Shown in pieces: positions 42,528 through 51,452 of a stretch of 64,000 nt of DNA. Source of the DNA: Nitrospiraceae bacterium (GTDB lineage: Bacteria > Nitrospirota > Nitrospiria > Nitrospirales > Nitrospiraceae); assembly GCA_013140715.1 (NCBI GenBank), contig JABFSG010000005.1, positions 1 through 64,000 on the forward strand, read 5' to 3'. The notes beneath the pieces were generated by a model. That model saw only the letters and a program-made list of their open reading frames with translations. It was not told where the DNA came from and made no database searches. Made by a program: the position numbers and the translations under genes. Position 1 is the first letter of the stretch. Every line of letters begins with the position of its first letter.

Positions 42528-43943
42528 ATGCTGCTTCGCCCCAGTCTCATATCGCGAATCGTGATCGTGTTCTGTCTTGGAGGCTCGATCGTCGGTGGAT
42601 CGGCCCTGGCCGGAAGTCCAGCGATTTCTGTGGCTGGTGCGACGGAACTCCAACCGCAAATCAAAGCGACTGCGACAAAAGTCATCCCCGCTGTCGTCAG
42701 CATTGCCTCCACGGTCATGGTCCGCGATCAAGGATTCAGCGACGAAGCGCTTCCATTCGGATTGTTCAAGGATGCACCGGCGCGGCGGCAATATGGTCAG
42801 GGCTCCGGCGTCATTGTGTCATCTGACGGATATATTCTTACGAACAACCATGTCATTGCCGATGCAGTCGATGTGGATGTGATCCTCGCCGATCGGCGGC
42901 AATATAAAGGACGAGTGGTGGCCACCGATCCGAAGACCGACGTGGCCGTGGTGAAGATTCACGCGAACAATCTGCCGGTAGTGACGTGGGGAGATTCGAG
43001 CAGCCTTGCTGTCGGCGAGTTTGTGCTGGCGATCGGGAATCCGCTTGGATTGAGTCGTAGCGTGACGTTCGGGATCGTCAGTGCCGTCGGTCGAGCCGAT
43101 GTCGGTGTCGCCGACTTCGAAGATTTCATTCAAACCGATGCGCCGATCAATCCCGGCAGTTCCGGCGGGGCCTTGGTGACTCTCAATGGAGAATTGGTGG
43201 GGATCAATACCGCCATCGCCAGTCCCACAGGTGGAAGCGTCGGTGTCGGCTTCGCCATTCCGAGCAATATGGCCCGATCTGCCATGCAGAGTTTGATCAA
43301 AACCGGACGTGTCGTCCGTGGGTTCCTCGGCGCCTCGACCCAAGATGTCACGCCCCTGTTGGGTAAAATATTTCGTCTCCCCGATGTGAAGGGCGCGATC
43401 GTCACCGATGTGCAGACGAAGGGGTCCGCCGAGAGAGCCGGACTCAAGCGGGGCGATGTGGTCGTGCGATTCGATGGGCGCGACGTGATGGACAGCGGCC
43501 ATCTTCGAAACCTCGTCGCTGCTGCTACGATCGGAAGTAAGCACAAGCTGGATCTCATGCGTGAGAGTAAGCCGTACCAGGCTGAATTGATTGTACAAGA
43601 GGCTCCGCGTGAACGGACCAAAAAAAGCCAGACCTCATCGACCTCTGCCGCCACGGCCCATCCCCTTGCCGGCGTGGTCTTCGACGATGTGACTGCTCCC
43701 TTAGCCCGGCAGATGGATCTGTCCGTCTCGACCGGGGTGGTGGTGACGGACATCGAGGAAGGCAGTCTGGCTGAATCGTCCGGTCTCCAGCCAGGCGATG
43801 TTGTGATGGAGCTCAATCGACAGCCAACTCCCAACTTCGCTGTATTTCAGCGACTAGCCGACCCGATTAGGCCAACCGATCTTGCTCTCCTGCTGATCAA
43901 TCGGCAGGGGAACGCGCTCTATATTCCGATTCAAAATGAATAG
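42528..43943 (+). CDS. degP: DegP/HtrA-type periplasmic serine protease
   Basis: 471 aa from ATG 42528. The leader is the family A palindrome, and no convincing ribosome binding site precedes the ATG, so initiation may rely on the unstructured A-rich arm. The signal peptide is IVIVFCLGGSIVGGSALAGS. The trypsin-like domain has His108 (TNNHVIAD), Asp138 (PKTDVAVV) and Ser212 (NPGSSGGALV). Two PDZ domains follow (about 270-360 and 380-465; GFLGASTQDV and GLQPGDVVMELN). It degrades or refolds damaged envelope proteins. Confidence 0.95.
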   Translation: MLLRPSLISRIVIVFCLGGSIVGGSALAGSPAISVAGATELQPQIKATATKVIPAVVSIASTVMVRDQGFSDEALPFGLFKDAPARRQYGQGSGVIVSSDGYILTNNHVIADAVDVDVILADRRQYKGRVVATDPKTDVAVVKIHANNLPVVTWGDSSSLAVGEFVLAIGNPLGLSRSVTFGIVSAVGRADVGVADFEDFIQTDAPINPGSSGGALVTLNGELVGINTAIASPTGGSVGVGFAIPSNMARSAMQSLIKTGRVVRGFLGASTQDVTPLLGKIFRLPDVKGAIVTDVQTKGSAERAGLKRGDVVVRFDGRDVMDSGHLRNLVAAATIGSKHKLDLMRESKPYQAELIVQEAPRERTKKSQTSSTSAATAHPLAGVVFDDVTAPLARQMDLSVSTGVVVTDIEEGSLAESSGLQPGDVVMELNRQPTPNFAVFQRLADPIRPTDLALLLINRQGNALYIPIQNE

Positions 43944-43948
43944 AAACG

Positions 43949-44260
43949 GGCGGAGTGGCCAGGTCCGCCTCATTGCTCGCGCAACGCGCACAGTCCGAGG
44001 CGAGACCTGGTCATCCCGCTTTGAGGAAGAATGGGTTCTAGAAAGAAGGCACACGATGAGACGGTGGTCGCTCGATGCGCGCAGTGAAGGGCAGCCTTGG
44101 CCACTTTTTCTAAGAGAGGTATGGAAAATTGAAGACTCTCGTTGGGCGCGTGCAGTGAAGGAGGGTTTGCTTGCCCCCTCTTGAGAAGGTGAAGAAGCAG
44201 AATCGTCTTGTTGGACGTGCGTAGTTCGAGACCTCCCGCACTACGCACCAGGCTGAGAGA
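43949..44260. repeat. Family C palindromes, composite
   Basis: Several cores, including GGGCGGAGTGGCCAGGTCCG, GCTCGCGCAACGCGCACAGT, CGCTCGATGCGCGCAGTGAA and TTGGCCACTTTTTC. 44261-44577 shows no gene. Confidence 0.7.
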
Positions 44261-44577
44261 AAAGGCGAGATCTGAAAGTCCTGGCCCAAGAAACTATAGG
44301 CCTTGTCTCACCGCTTCAGCGTATGTTTTACCGGAACCCATTTATCGAAAGCCTCTTGAAAGCGGACGCACTTGTCGTGGCCTGAAGACGGATTTCATGC
44401 TGAAATGGAACGAAGCCCGATGAGCTATTTCGCGGCACGTGGCAGACTCGCTTTCATGTTCTTCGTGCGTGGATTGCCCCTTGTCTCATGAGCGAACCGT
44501 TGACCCCTACCAATGGAGGGGTTGAGCTCTGACGTGCGCTCCGCATAATCTGCGACACCACAGAGGGTGCGGATCTA

Positions 44578-46977
44578 ATGCGACGTTCTCGCGCACTTCT
44601 TACTCTGATCATATGCGTATGCTGCCTGACTTCCTGTAGTGGAGGCGGTGGGGGTGGAGGAAGTACAAGTAGTGGAGCAGTTGCTCCCACGATCGTGTCA
44701 GGCTCGGTGCAAGCACCAAATGGGCAGATTGTTTTCTTCCAGCCTTTCGGATTCATGGATCGTGTTGCCAGCCTGTTTAGCTCATCAGCATATGCTTCCC
44801 TCTCAGGCGCGAGTGAAGTCTCTGATGGAACGCTTGTTGAGTTAGGCAGATACAATGCCGATGCCTCGAACTTTTCACTCCTTGCCACAACAAAAACCGC
44901 TGGGGGACAGTACTCGTTCAATCTAACGAATCTAGGCGTACAGTATTCTAATGATCTCATCATTCGTGTGACGAACAGCTCGCTCCAAATGCGGGCGTTT
45001 GTCGTAAGCTCCACGGTGGATTTGGATCCTGTATCTGAAACCGTCGTGCGACTGGTTACCGAGCAATTAATTGCCAACCCCGGTGCTACGATAGATAGCT
45101 TCACCGTTCAAGAGTTGGTGGATATTGCTGGGGCCATCGACGTGCTGGTAATAGCCAAGCAGCTAAGGGCCAGCACAATAGAGGCGGCCGTAACCACAGT
45201 GCGAGGGGCTGCCATGGCAAATCTTGGCTTTGTCGCCTTTCTTACTGCTGCGGCGGGGGCTGGTCAGACAACGGAAGGTCCTGGAGATATCGGCAACCAT
45301 TTCCCGCTTGCCGCCAATAGTCAATGGCAATACTCAGGCTCCGAGTCCATTAGCGGTCAGCCCACCGTGACCTACGCCAACACGAGAACCATAAGTGGCA
45401 CGAAGATCTTTGGAGCAGCGACTGCCCTTGTTTCTGCAGAAACCAACTCCAACCCATTGACTGGAGAAGCAGGTGAAGAGTACCTGGTTAAAAATACGGT
45501 CGGCATTACGAACTGGGGGAATAATGATCCAACGGATTTCCTGACTGCCCATGTCGGGCCCTACCTTCAACTACGATTTCCTCTTCAACAAGGCTCAAAG
45601 TTCGAGTCTTTCAACAAGCAAGGGATAAATCTTGGCCTAGACCTGGATCGAGACGGAAAAAATGACACTTTATCTCTAAAAGCTGAAGTAAGGGTGACGG
45701 GGATTGAAACGGTCACGGTACCAGCTGGCACCTTTCCCAATACCATCATGGTAGAAGCCACAATTACCACGGTGGTCACTCTTTCGAGGGACCGGAGCGT
45801 AATTAGAGCGACTGAAGCTCAAACCATCTGGCTTGCTGCTGGAACTGGGCCTGTTCGATTGAGAGATATCACTGCATTCGATGGCCATACAGCCATAACC
45901 ACCATCGAAGAATTGACAAGCTTTGTCGGTGGGTCTGGAGTCGATACTGCTACTGAGGTGCGGAAGCTGACCCTGGATACTAACGACCTTGTATTTGACC
46001 CTGTTTCAAGCAAACTCTACGCTTCACGCCCGGGGAATCCTGGAAGTGTGGCAGCCATTGATCCCGCCACCGGATTAATCCTATCTTCGATCCCTGTGGG
46101 AACTGGCCCATCGACCACTGGCAATGGCCCAACGAGTTTGGCGCTCTCCGATGATGGGCACTACCTCTATGTTGCGCTCAATAGTGAATCGGCTATCCAA
46201 CGAATCGATCTCCGGACCTTTACGGCAGATATCAGGCTCACGCTGGGAGCAGATATAGTTCAGCCTGAGTGTGCCTTACAAGTATCCGACATGAAACCCC
46301 TTCCTGGGAATGGTCACGCGCTCGCGGTGTCCAAGCTCACCATGTCACTACCGGGTATCGCCTGTGGGGAAAATTTCTATGAAGTTGCCATTTACGATGA
46401 TGGGGTCCAACGACCCACCACGGTGAGGGTATTTTCACCACCTTCATTCAATGGGGTGCCAATTCTTATTGAACGACTTGCTTTTGTGACAGACGCTACC
46501 AAACTCTATGGATTTAATACCTCGTCTAGCGCAGAGGGATTTTTTGAAATGACCCTCACTGGGACAGGGGTTTCTGTGACCAATGCAGCTGGATTAACGG
46601 CACCAGTCTTTCAGACGCTCATGGAACCAGGGAATGGCCAAATTTTTATGAGTGCGGGCTATATTGTTAATCCCGCAACGCTCGCAATCACCGGGCGATT
46701 CGCCGCCTTTCCCACCCCGGATCAGTATCTGGTTCGCCCAGACTCTGCTTCGGGAAGGGTCTTTTTCTTGCCAACAACCGTACTGAACCCCCAAGCGATA
46801 CCCGTGCTGGCCTATGACATGACGAGCCTCCAGCTTATCGGGACGGTGAACATTCCCGGATCCACAGCGGGTCAAATAATCAGTGCCACGAGCCTCATTC
46901 GGTGGGGTTCGAACGGTCTAGCCTTCCGAACAGATAATCACGAAGTCTTTCTCATCAATACGTCCTTGATTCCTTAA
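44578..46977 (+). CDS. Large secreted lipoprotein with a YncE-like beta-propeller
   Basis: 799 aa. The lipoprotein signal is LLTLIICVCCLTSC; the lipidated Cys is followed by a Ser/Gly-rich stretch. Residues about 45-130 resemble a carboxypeptidase-like or Ig-like repeat. The middle (about 240-450) is a beta-rich domain with GNHFPLAANSQWQYSGSES, seen in secreted proteins with no known activity. The C-terminal part (about 460-780) has repeated VAAIDPATGLILSSIPVGTGP and LALSDDGHYLYVALNSESAI blocks, characteristic of a YncE/SMP-30-like propeller. It is likely a surface-exposed outer-membrane lipoprotein. It is monocistronic. Confidence 0.75.
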   Translation: MRRSRALLTLIICVCCLTSCSGGGGGGGSTSSGAVAPTIVSGSVQAPNGQIVFFQPFGFMDRVASLFSSSAYASLSGASEVSDGTLVELGRYNADASNFSLLATTKTAGGQYSFNLTNLGVQYSNDLIIRVTNSSLQMRAFVVSSTVDLDPVSETVVRLVTEQLIANPGATIDSFTVQELVDIAGAIDVLVIAKQLRASTIEAAVTTVRGAAMANLGFVAFLTAAAGAGQTTEGPGDIGNHFPLAANSQWQYSGSESISGQPTVTYANTRTISGTKIFGAATALVSAETNSNPLTGEAGEEYLVKNTVGITNWGNNDPTDFLTAHVGPYLQLRFPLQQGSKFESFNKQGINLGLDLDRDGKNDTLSLKAEVRVTGIETVTVPAGTFPNTIMVEATITTVVTLSRDRSVIRATEAQTIWLAAGTGPVRLRDITAFDGHTAITTIEELTSFVGGSGVDTATEVRKLTLDTNDLVFDPVSSKLYASRPGNPGSVAAIDPATGLILSSIPVGTGPSTTGNGPTSLALSDDGHYLYVALNSESAIQRIDLRTFTADIRLTLGADIVQPECALQVSDMKPLPGNGHALAVSKLTMSLPGIACGENFYEVAIYDDGVQRPTTVRVFSPPSFNGVPILIERLAFVTDATKLYGFNTSSSAEGFFEMTLTGTGVSVTNAAGLTAPVFQTLMEPGNGQIFMSAGYIVNPATLAITGRFAAFPTPDQYLVRPDSASGRVFFLPTTVLNPQAIPVLAYDMTSLQLIGTVNIPGSTAGQIISATSLIRWGSNGLAFRTDNHEVFLINTSLIP

Positions 46978-47036
46978 CAGGAAAATCCTGGCATAGCGAT
47001 GGAAGAACGCCGCAGGCAAGCCCTTTCTGCATTCTG

Positions 47037-47190
47037 CTAGAGGGGGAGCAGTTTGAGGTCGAGCGCCCGTTCGATGAGCCAGGCTGATGCAAGGGCTGCG
47101 ATGACGAGGGAGCCGGTTATGAGTGCGAGCTGTCCTACCTCCACTCCCAGGTCGAAACTCACCGATATTAGCCCCAGAGACCGTGATGAC
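47037..47190 (-). pseudogene. HupE/UreJ-like C-terminal remnant
   Basis: The minus frame reads LGLISVSFDLGVEVGQLALI, then a hydrophobic stretch and a stop at 47037. FxLGVExGQLA is a hallmark of the last part of HupE/UreJ nickel/cobalt permeases. Upstream of 47190 the frame becomes unrelated, so only the C-terminus survives. It is near nikR. Confidence 0.6.
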
Positions 47191-47234
47191 CGCATGGCCC
47201 ATTTCCCGGTAGGCCCGTATGTTAATTCCGGAGT

Positions 47235-47269
47235 CCGGATGGGGGCGGCTCCACGCTGCCCCCATCCGG
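47235..47269 (-). terminator. Strong hairpin downstream of the truncated hemoglobin gene
   Basis: A perfect 12-bp stem, CCGGATGGGGGC / GCCCCCATCCGG, with an 11-nt loop. It lies 17 nt past the stop of the minus-strand gene at 47286. No U-tract follows, so it may act as a transcript stabiliser rather than a classical terminator. Confidence 0.55.
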
Positions 47270-47285
47270 GTAGCCTCAAGCCTTG

Positions 47286-47777
47286 TCAGTGCATGGATGC
47301 CATCGGCTTTTCGACGATGTCGCCCTTCATTGGGCCCAGTGCGCCGAGTAGTTCACTCTTCTCGCGCTCCGGGACCTTGAACTTGTTGAGCGTGGCGGCC
47401 AGATCCCCGACCAGCGCATCAAAGTCGCTGCTGCTCACTCCCATGCCGGTATGGGTCGCCTTCATGCTGCGGCCGCTGTAAGTGCAAGGACCGCCGGAGG
47501 CCTGGCAGATCTGTTCCACCAGCAGCATCTTCAATCTGGGAATGTCGGTGTTGGCGAACTTGCCGTTGACGCGATTGTCGGCTGCGACGCGACCGACGAA
47601 ATCATCGACGACGGCGGTGATAGCTGCTTTGCCGCCTAAGCGATCGTAGAGCGGTTTGTCTGCCATGACCATCGGTTTGGACATCGCAGAGCCGGATGCC
47701 GGCTCCATGCTGTTACAGCCGGTGAGGCCGAGCGCAAATCCGCTGATGATGAGGCACGATACGATACTGGTCTTCAT
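47286..47777 (-). CDS. Group 1 truncated hemoglobin with lipoprotein signal
   Basis: 163 aa with AGGAGGG before the ATG. A lipoprotein signal peptide ends ISGFALGLTGC. The remainder is a 2/2 hemoglobin: KPLYDRLGGKAAITAVVDDF, MLLVEQICQASGGPCTYSGR, and proximal His in KATHTGMGVSSSDFDALVGD. Truncated hemoglobins bind O2 and NO; most are cytosolic, so a lipid-anchored, probably periplasmic form is notable. Detoxifying NO near the membrane would suit a nitrogen-cycle organism, but that is inference. It is divergent from nikR. Confidence 0.9.
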   Translation of the reverse strand: MKTSIVSCLIISGFALGLTGCNSMEPASGSAMSKPMVMADKPLYDRLGGKAAITAVVDDFVGRVAADNRVNGKFANTDIPRLKMLLVEQICQASGGPCTYSGRSMKATHTGMGVSSSDFDALVGDLAATLNKFKVPEREKSELLGALGPMKGDIVEKPMASMH

Positions 47778-48033
47778 GGTCCTACCCTCCTAGTGAGTGA
47801 ACGAGAAATGTTAAGTGACCCGTTGCCTTGTCGGCACCTGTGCTCTACGTCTCTCACTACGCGGGGTTTGTGAATTTGGATTTGTCCGTCGCGCGCTGCA
47901 GTGAAATTATTTGCGTGCGAGTGTTTTGCCGGTCTGACTATCTGTACGACGGGAGAAGATACCTGTGGGGCGATTCAGCGAACCTGCCTCCAGTTTGATT
48001 GGAGCGATGACGTGTTGATTTGCGCCTCGTGCG

Positions 48034-48060
48034 ATGTTACGTTTCTAAAAATCGTAACAC
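48034..48060 (+). promoter_or_regulatory. Palindromic operator upstream of nikR (likely NikR box)
   Basis: TGTTAC (48035-48040), 13 nt, GTAACA (48054-48059). The dyad extends one base inward on each side (TGTTACG/CGTAACA), 15 nt before the nikR ATG. A TGTTAC/GTAACA dyad with 13-14 nt spacing resembles NikR boxes predicted outside enterobacteria, and its position fits autoregulation. Confidence 0.6.
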
Positions 48061-48073
48061 TTGGAAGTTCGCC

Positions 48074-48490
48074 ATGAAAAAGCTTATTCGGTTCGGCGTG
48101 TCGTTGGACCATCATCTGCTCGACGATTTCGATCTGCACATCAAGAAGCGTAAGTATACGAACCGCTCGGAGGCGCTACGGGACCTGATTCGCGACAACC
48201 TGGTCGGGCAGGAATGGGGCGACAATAAAGAGACGGTCGGGACGATTACGTTTGTGTACGACCATCATGTGCGCGACCTGACAAGAAAGCTGACTCATAT
48301 TCAGCATGATTTCCAAGGCCACATCATGGCCGGGATGCATGTCCATCTCGACCATGACCATTGCCTTGAGGTCTTGGTGGTGAAAGGCAAGGGGACGGAG
48401 ATTAAGAAGGTGGCGGATGCTTTGCTATCGGTCAAAGGCGTGAAGCATGGCAAACTCACCATGACGACAACCGGTAAGGGCCTGGTGTAG
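48074..48490 (+). CDS. nikR: Nickel-responsive regulator NikR
   Basis: 138 aa from ATG 48074; the frame is open to 48020, but the extra part overlaps the operator. The N-terminal ribbon-helix-helix is LIRFGVSLDHHLLDDFDLHI and YTNRSEALRDLIRDNL. In the C-terminal ACT-like domain the nickel ligands are all present: His78 (IQHDF), His89, His91 and Cys97 (MHVHLDHDHCLEV). It is expected to repress nickel uptake when nickel is high. It precedes a DUF3842-like gene and a TonB receptor on the same strand. Confidence 0.95.
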   Translation: MKKLIRFGVSLDHHLLDDFDLHIKKRKYTNRSEALRDLIRDNLVGQEWGDNKETVGTITFVYDHHVRDLTRKLTHIQHDFQGHIMAGMHVHLDHDHCLEVLVVKGKGTEIKKVADALLSVKGVKHGKLTMTTTGKGLV

Positions 48491-48493
48491 GCA

Positions 48494-48919
48494 ATGCGTG
48501 TCTGTGTGATCGATGGGCGTGGCGGTGGGCTTGGCTCTCGGCTGGTCGCAGGACTCCAATCGGAACTCGGTCTGGCCCATAGCATTGTCGCGTTGGGGAC
48601 CAATACGGTGGCGGCGGCGGCGATGAAACAGGCCGGCGCGACGCAGGTGGGTGTCGGACCACGTGCGATTGCCGACACATTGCCGACGGTGGATGTGATT
48701 GTCACTTCGTTGAACTTGGTCTTGTCAGGCGCGATGCTCGGTGAGGTAACTCCTGAGATCGTCCACTCCATCCTTGGTGCACGGGCCACGAAGGTCTTGC
48801 TGCCGCTCAATCGGGCTCGCGTGGAGATTGTCGGCGCGGGGGCCGACAATCTCGAGGTATTGATTACCCAGTCCTTGTTACGAGTCCGTGCTTTGGTCGG
48901 CTCGGTCCGACCCGCCTAG
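48494..48919 (+). CDS. DUF3842-like small protein
   Basis: 141 aa, 3 nt after nikR. The N-terminal MRVCVIDGRGGGLGSRLVAGL is a Rossmann-like glycine loop. It continues IVALGTNTVAAAAMKQAGAT and ATKVLLPLNRARVEIVGAG. This matches the plan of DUF3842, a family of unknown function. Coupling to nikR suggests a link to nickel uptake, storage or sensing, but none has been shown to my knowledge. Confidence 0.6.
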   Translation: MRVCVIDGRGGGLGSRLVAGLQSELGLAHSIVALGTNTVAAAAMKQAGATQVGVGPRAIADTLPTVDVIVTSLNLVLSGAMLGEVTPEIVHSILGARATKVLLPLNRARVEIVGAGADNLEVLITQSLLRVRALVGSVRPA

Positions 48920-49044
48920 GCCGGTTCTTCCAGGTCATAGTTGTTGCCAGGCCACGAGGGTCTGCGCCAGTCGGTGAGTCGACTGTCGAAAGATCATCGT
49001 GGACGTCTCATCCGTCCATGCTTCTGTATCTATGGGGTGAGACC

Positions 49045-51090
49045 ATGCGGTGCGTTCTGCTCTTGCTGGTTACCGTGATTGCGCTCTCGATCGTCGTTGA
49101 ATCTGTACAGGCCCATGATCCGGAGCAGGATATCCTCGAAATCCCTGAAGTCAGAGTCATCGCTGAAAAACCGGTGGCGGCCTCTTCTCAGCAGTTTATC
49201 CCGGACAAAGAAATTGTGCTGCAGCCTCAAGGCAGGCCGGCCCAGATTCTGCGCCTGATTCCCGGCATGCTGGCTGTCGAGCATTCCGGCGGGGCCGGGA
49301 AAGCCGATCAATATTTTCTGCGTGGCTTCGATGCGGATCACGGTACAGATGTGGCCTTGTTTACCGACGGGATGCCGATCAACTTGCGCACCCATGCGCA
49401 TGGGCAGGGCTATGCCGACCTCAATTTCATCATTCCGGAAACCATTGAGGGGTTGGATGTCAATAAAGGCGCCTATCTACCAGAATACGGCGATTTTGCC
49501 ACCGCCGGGGCGATCAATTTCAAATCTCGACAGGTGGTGCAAGAAGGGATCGCTCAGGCGACCGGTGGGCAGTTCGATACGCAACGCTATCTGCTCATGT
49601 TTTCCCCCACGAAAGAAAAAGTCCGCACCCTGTTTGCGGCGGAAGGCTTTTACACGAACGGTCCGTATGAACATGATAACCGCTATTTTCGGGGCAATCT
49701 GTTCGGGAAATTGACGACCAATCTGAGCAGTCGCGATGAACTCAGTGTGACCGGGACGTTTCAAAGTTCGAAATGGAATGCTTCCGGTGAGATTCCCCTT
49801 CGTGTCGTCGAAGCCGGCACACTCGGGCGATTCGGTTCCATCGATCCTTCTGAGGGGGGTAACACGCTTCGCAGCACGATCCGGATGAACTATCACTACG
49901 ACACCCCCTCGGGCGGCCAGTTCTTTGCGAATGCGTACGGCCAGTATTACCGGCTGGACCTCTTCACCAACTTTACGTATTTTCTCAACGATCCGGTCAA
50001 TGGAGACGGGATTCAGCAAGCCGACCGTCGGGTCATGTATGGAGGAGATTTCGGATACAAACAGCATGGTGAAGTCTTGGGCATGCCGAGTATCGGGACA
50101 ATCGGGTTTCAGACCCGAGTCGACGACATCCATTTGAGACTGGGGACTCAAACGACGCGCACGCCGACCGGAACGATCGTCGACAAGGATGTGCTGTCGG
50201 CGTCCTATGCGCCATATGTCAAAGCCGAGGTCCAGCCGTTGCCATGGATGAGGCTCACAGGCGGGTTGCGTGGCGAAACCTTCACCTTCGACGTGCATAA
50301 CCGTTGTCCTGCCTGCGCGGAGCAAGCGGACGGCAGAAAAAGCTCTGGCATTATCCTGCCGAAAATCAACCTGATTCTCGGGCCCTGGGTCGGCACGGAA
50401 TTCTTTGTCAACTATGGGGAGGGATTTCATAGCAACGATGCACGCTCGGCCGTTACGCCTGGTTCGTCGCCCTTGGCCCGGTCCAAGAGTTACGAGGTGG
50501 GGGTCCGGTCGAGGCCCTGGGGGCCGGAGGGGGTTGAACTCATTGCCACGGCCTGGCTCTTGGATCTCCAGTCGGAACTCGTGTTTGTGGGGGATGAAGG
50601 GGCGACCGAGATTCGTGGACGGAGCAGACGACAGGGGCTTGAGGGTGCCATGCGTGGTCAAGTGTGGGGCCCGATTTATGTCAACGGCAGCGTGACCTGG
50701 ACGAAGGCCGAATTTCGCAACGGCGATGCGATTCCATTAGCCCCTGAGCTGACGGCCTATGGCGCGCTGTTGGTGCGGTGGCCGGAAGGCTTGACATCAC
50801 AATTGCAAGCCACCTATCTCGGCGTCCGCCCACTGACCGAGGACCGGAGCGTCAAATCGCCCGCGTGGGTTGAACTCGACCTCACGGAGCGCTATCGACT
50901 GCCGATCACACTCTCTCACGGACGATTGGAGGCGTTCTTCTTTATTCGAAATCTGCTCGACACGAAGTGGGAGCAGGCCATCTTTGCCTTTGAATCGAGA
51001 TTGCGGAACGAGGCGGCTGGGGTCTCAGATATTCACTTCGTGCCGGGAAATCCGCGGATGTTTATGGGCGGCGTAGCCTGGTACTTTTAG
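49045..51090 (+). CDS. TonB-dependent outer-membrane receptor
   Basis: 681 aa from ATG 49045, preceded by GGGGTGAG. The signal peptide is LLLLVTVIALSIVVESVQAH. The plug domain is at about 35-160 (RPAQILRLIPGMLAVEHSGG, FLRGFDADHGTDVALFTDGM, INLRTHAHGQGYADLNF). The beta-barrel follows and ends in an aromatic residue (FMGGVAWYF). His-rich plug residues and linkage to nikR suggest nickel or a nickel chelate as ligand; heme, siderophore or cobalamin cannot be excluded. The stop codon is immediately followed by a family B element. Confidence 0.9.
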   Translation: MRCVLLLLVTVIALSIVVESVQAHDPEQDILEIPEVRVIAEKPVAASSQQFIPDKEIVLQPQGRPAQILRLIPGMLAVEHSGGAGKADQYFLRGFDADHGTDVALFTDGMPINLRTHAHGQGYADLNFIIPETIEGLDVNKGAYLPEYGDFATAGAINFKSRQVVQEGIAQATGGQFDTQRYLLMFSPTKEKVRTLFAAEGFYTNGPYEHDNRYFRGNLFGKLTTNLSSRDELSVTGTFQSSKWNASGEIPLRVVEAGTLGRFGSIDPSEGGNTLRSTIRMNYHYDTPSGGQFFANAYGQYYRLDLFTNFTYFLNDPVNGDGIQQADRRVMYGGDFGYKQHGEVLGMPSIGTIGFQTRVDDIHLRLGTQTTRTPTGTIVDKDVLSASYAPYVKAEVQPLPWMRLTGGLRGETFTFDVHNRCPACAEQADGRKSSGIILPKINLILGPWVGTEFFVNYGEGFHSNDARSAVTPGSSPLARSKSYEVGVRSRPWGPEGVELIATAWLLDLQSELVFVGDEGATEIRGRSRRQGLEGAMRGQVWGPIYVNGSVTWTKAEFRNGDAIPLAPELTAYGALLVRWPEGLTSQLQATYLGVRPLTEDRSVKSPAWVELDLTERYRLPITLSHGRLEAFFFIRNLLDTKWEQAIFAFESRLRNEAAGVSDIHFVPGNPRMFMGGVAWYF

Positions 51091-51282
51091 CAGCCGCTGA
51101 AAATGGTCGCCAGCTTCGTTCTCGGCTACCGAAACTCCTCAACGGGGACCCGGCCGCCTCACCGACTCGGCGGCGCGCACAGACGTGGTGCTCCTTATTC
51201 GTCGCACCGTGCGCCCCAGAGGGTACGCTTCCGGGTTTCGGGGCGCCTGCGGCCTTGCTGGACGACCATTTTGAGCGGCTGC
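51090..51282. mobile_element. Family B-like palindrome with an interrupted interior
   Basis: Ends GCAGCCGCTGAAAA / TTTTGAGCGGCTGC. The interior is longer than in other copies because of an extra stretch of about 60 bp around GGCGGCGCGCACAGACGTGG. It lies right after the TonB receptor. 51283-51452 shows no gene. Confidence 0.7.
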
Positions 51283-51452
51283 TCATTCACTGAAACGACC
51301 TCCAACGGCGTTCTCGTCTCGCTCTTCAGAGCCGTGAAAGGTAAAATGTAAAACGTGAAACGCGGCCTTGCCTGGGGCAAGGCGCGTCTCGGCTCGCCAG
51401 GGTTGGGTGGGGGAGAAAAGAGATCGTTTTGAGCAGCCTATAGTGAAGCCAT

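Noticed and set aside
49477..50661. Minus-strand frame of 394 aa
   Set aside because: It lies wholly within the TonB receptor gene in the opposite strand, with no family signature; the receptor has signal, plug and barrel features.
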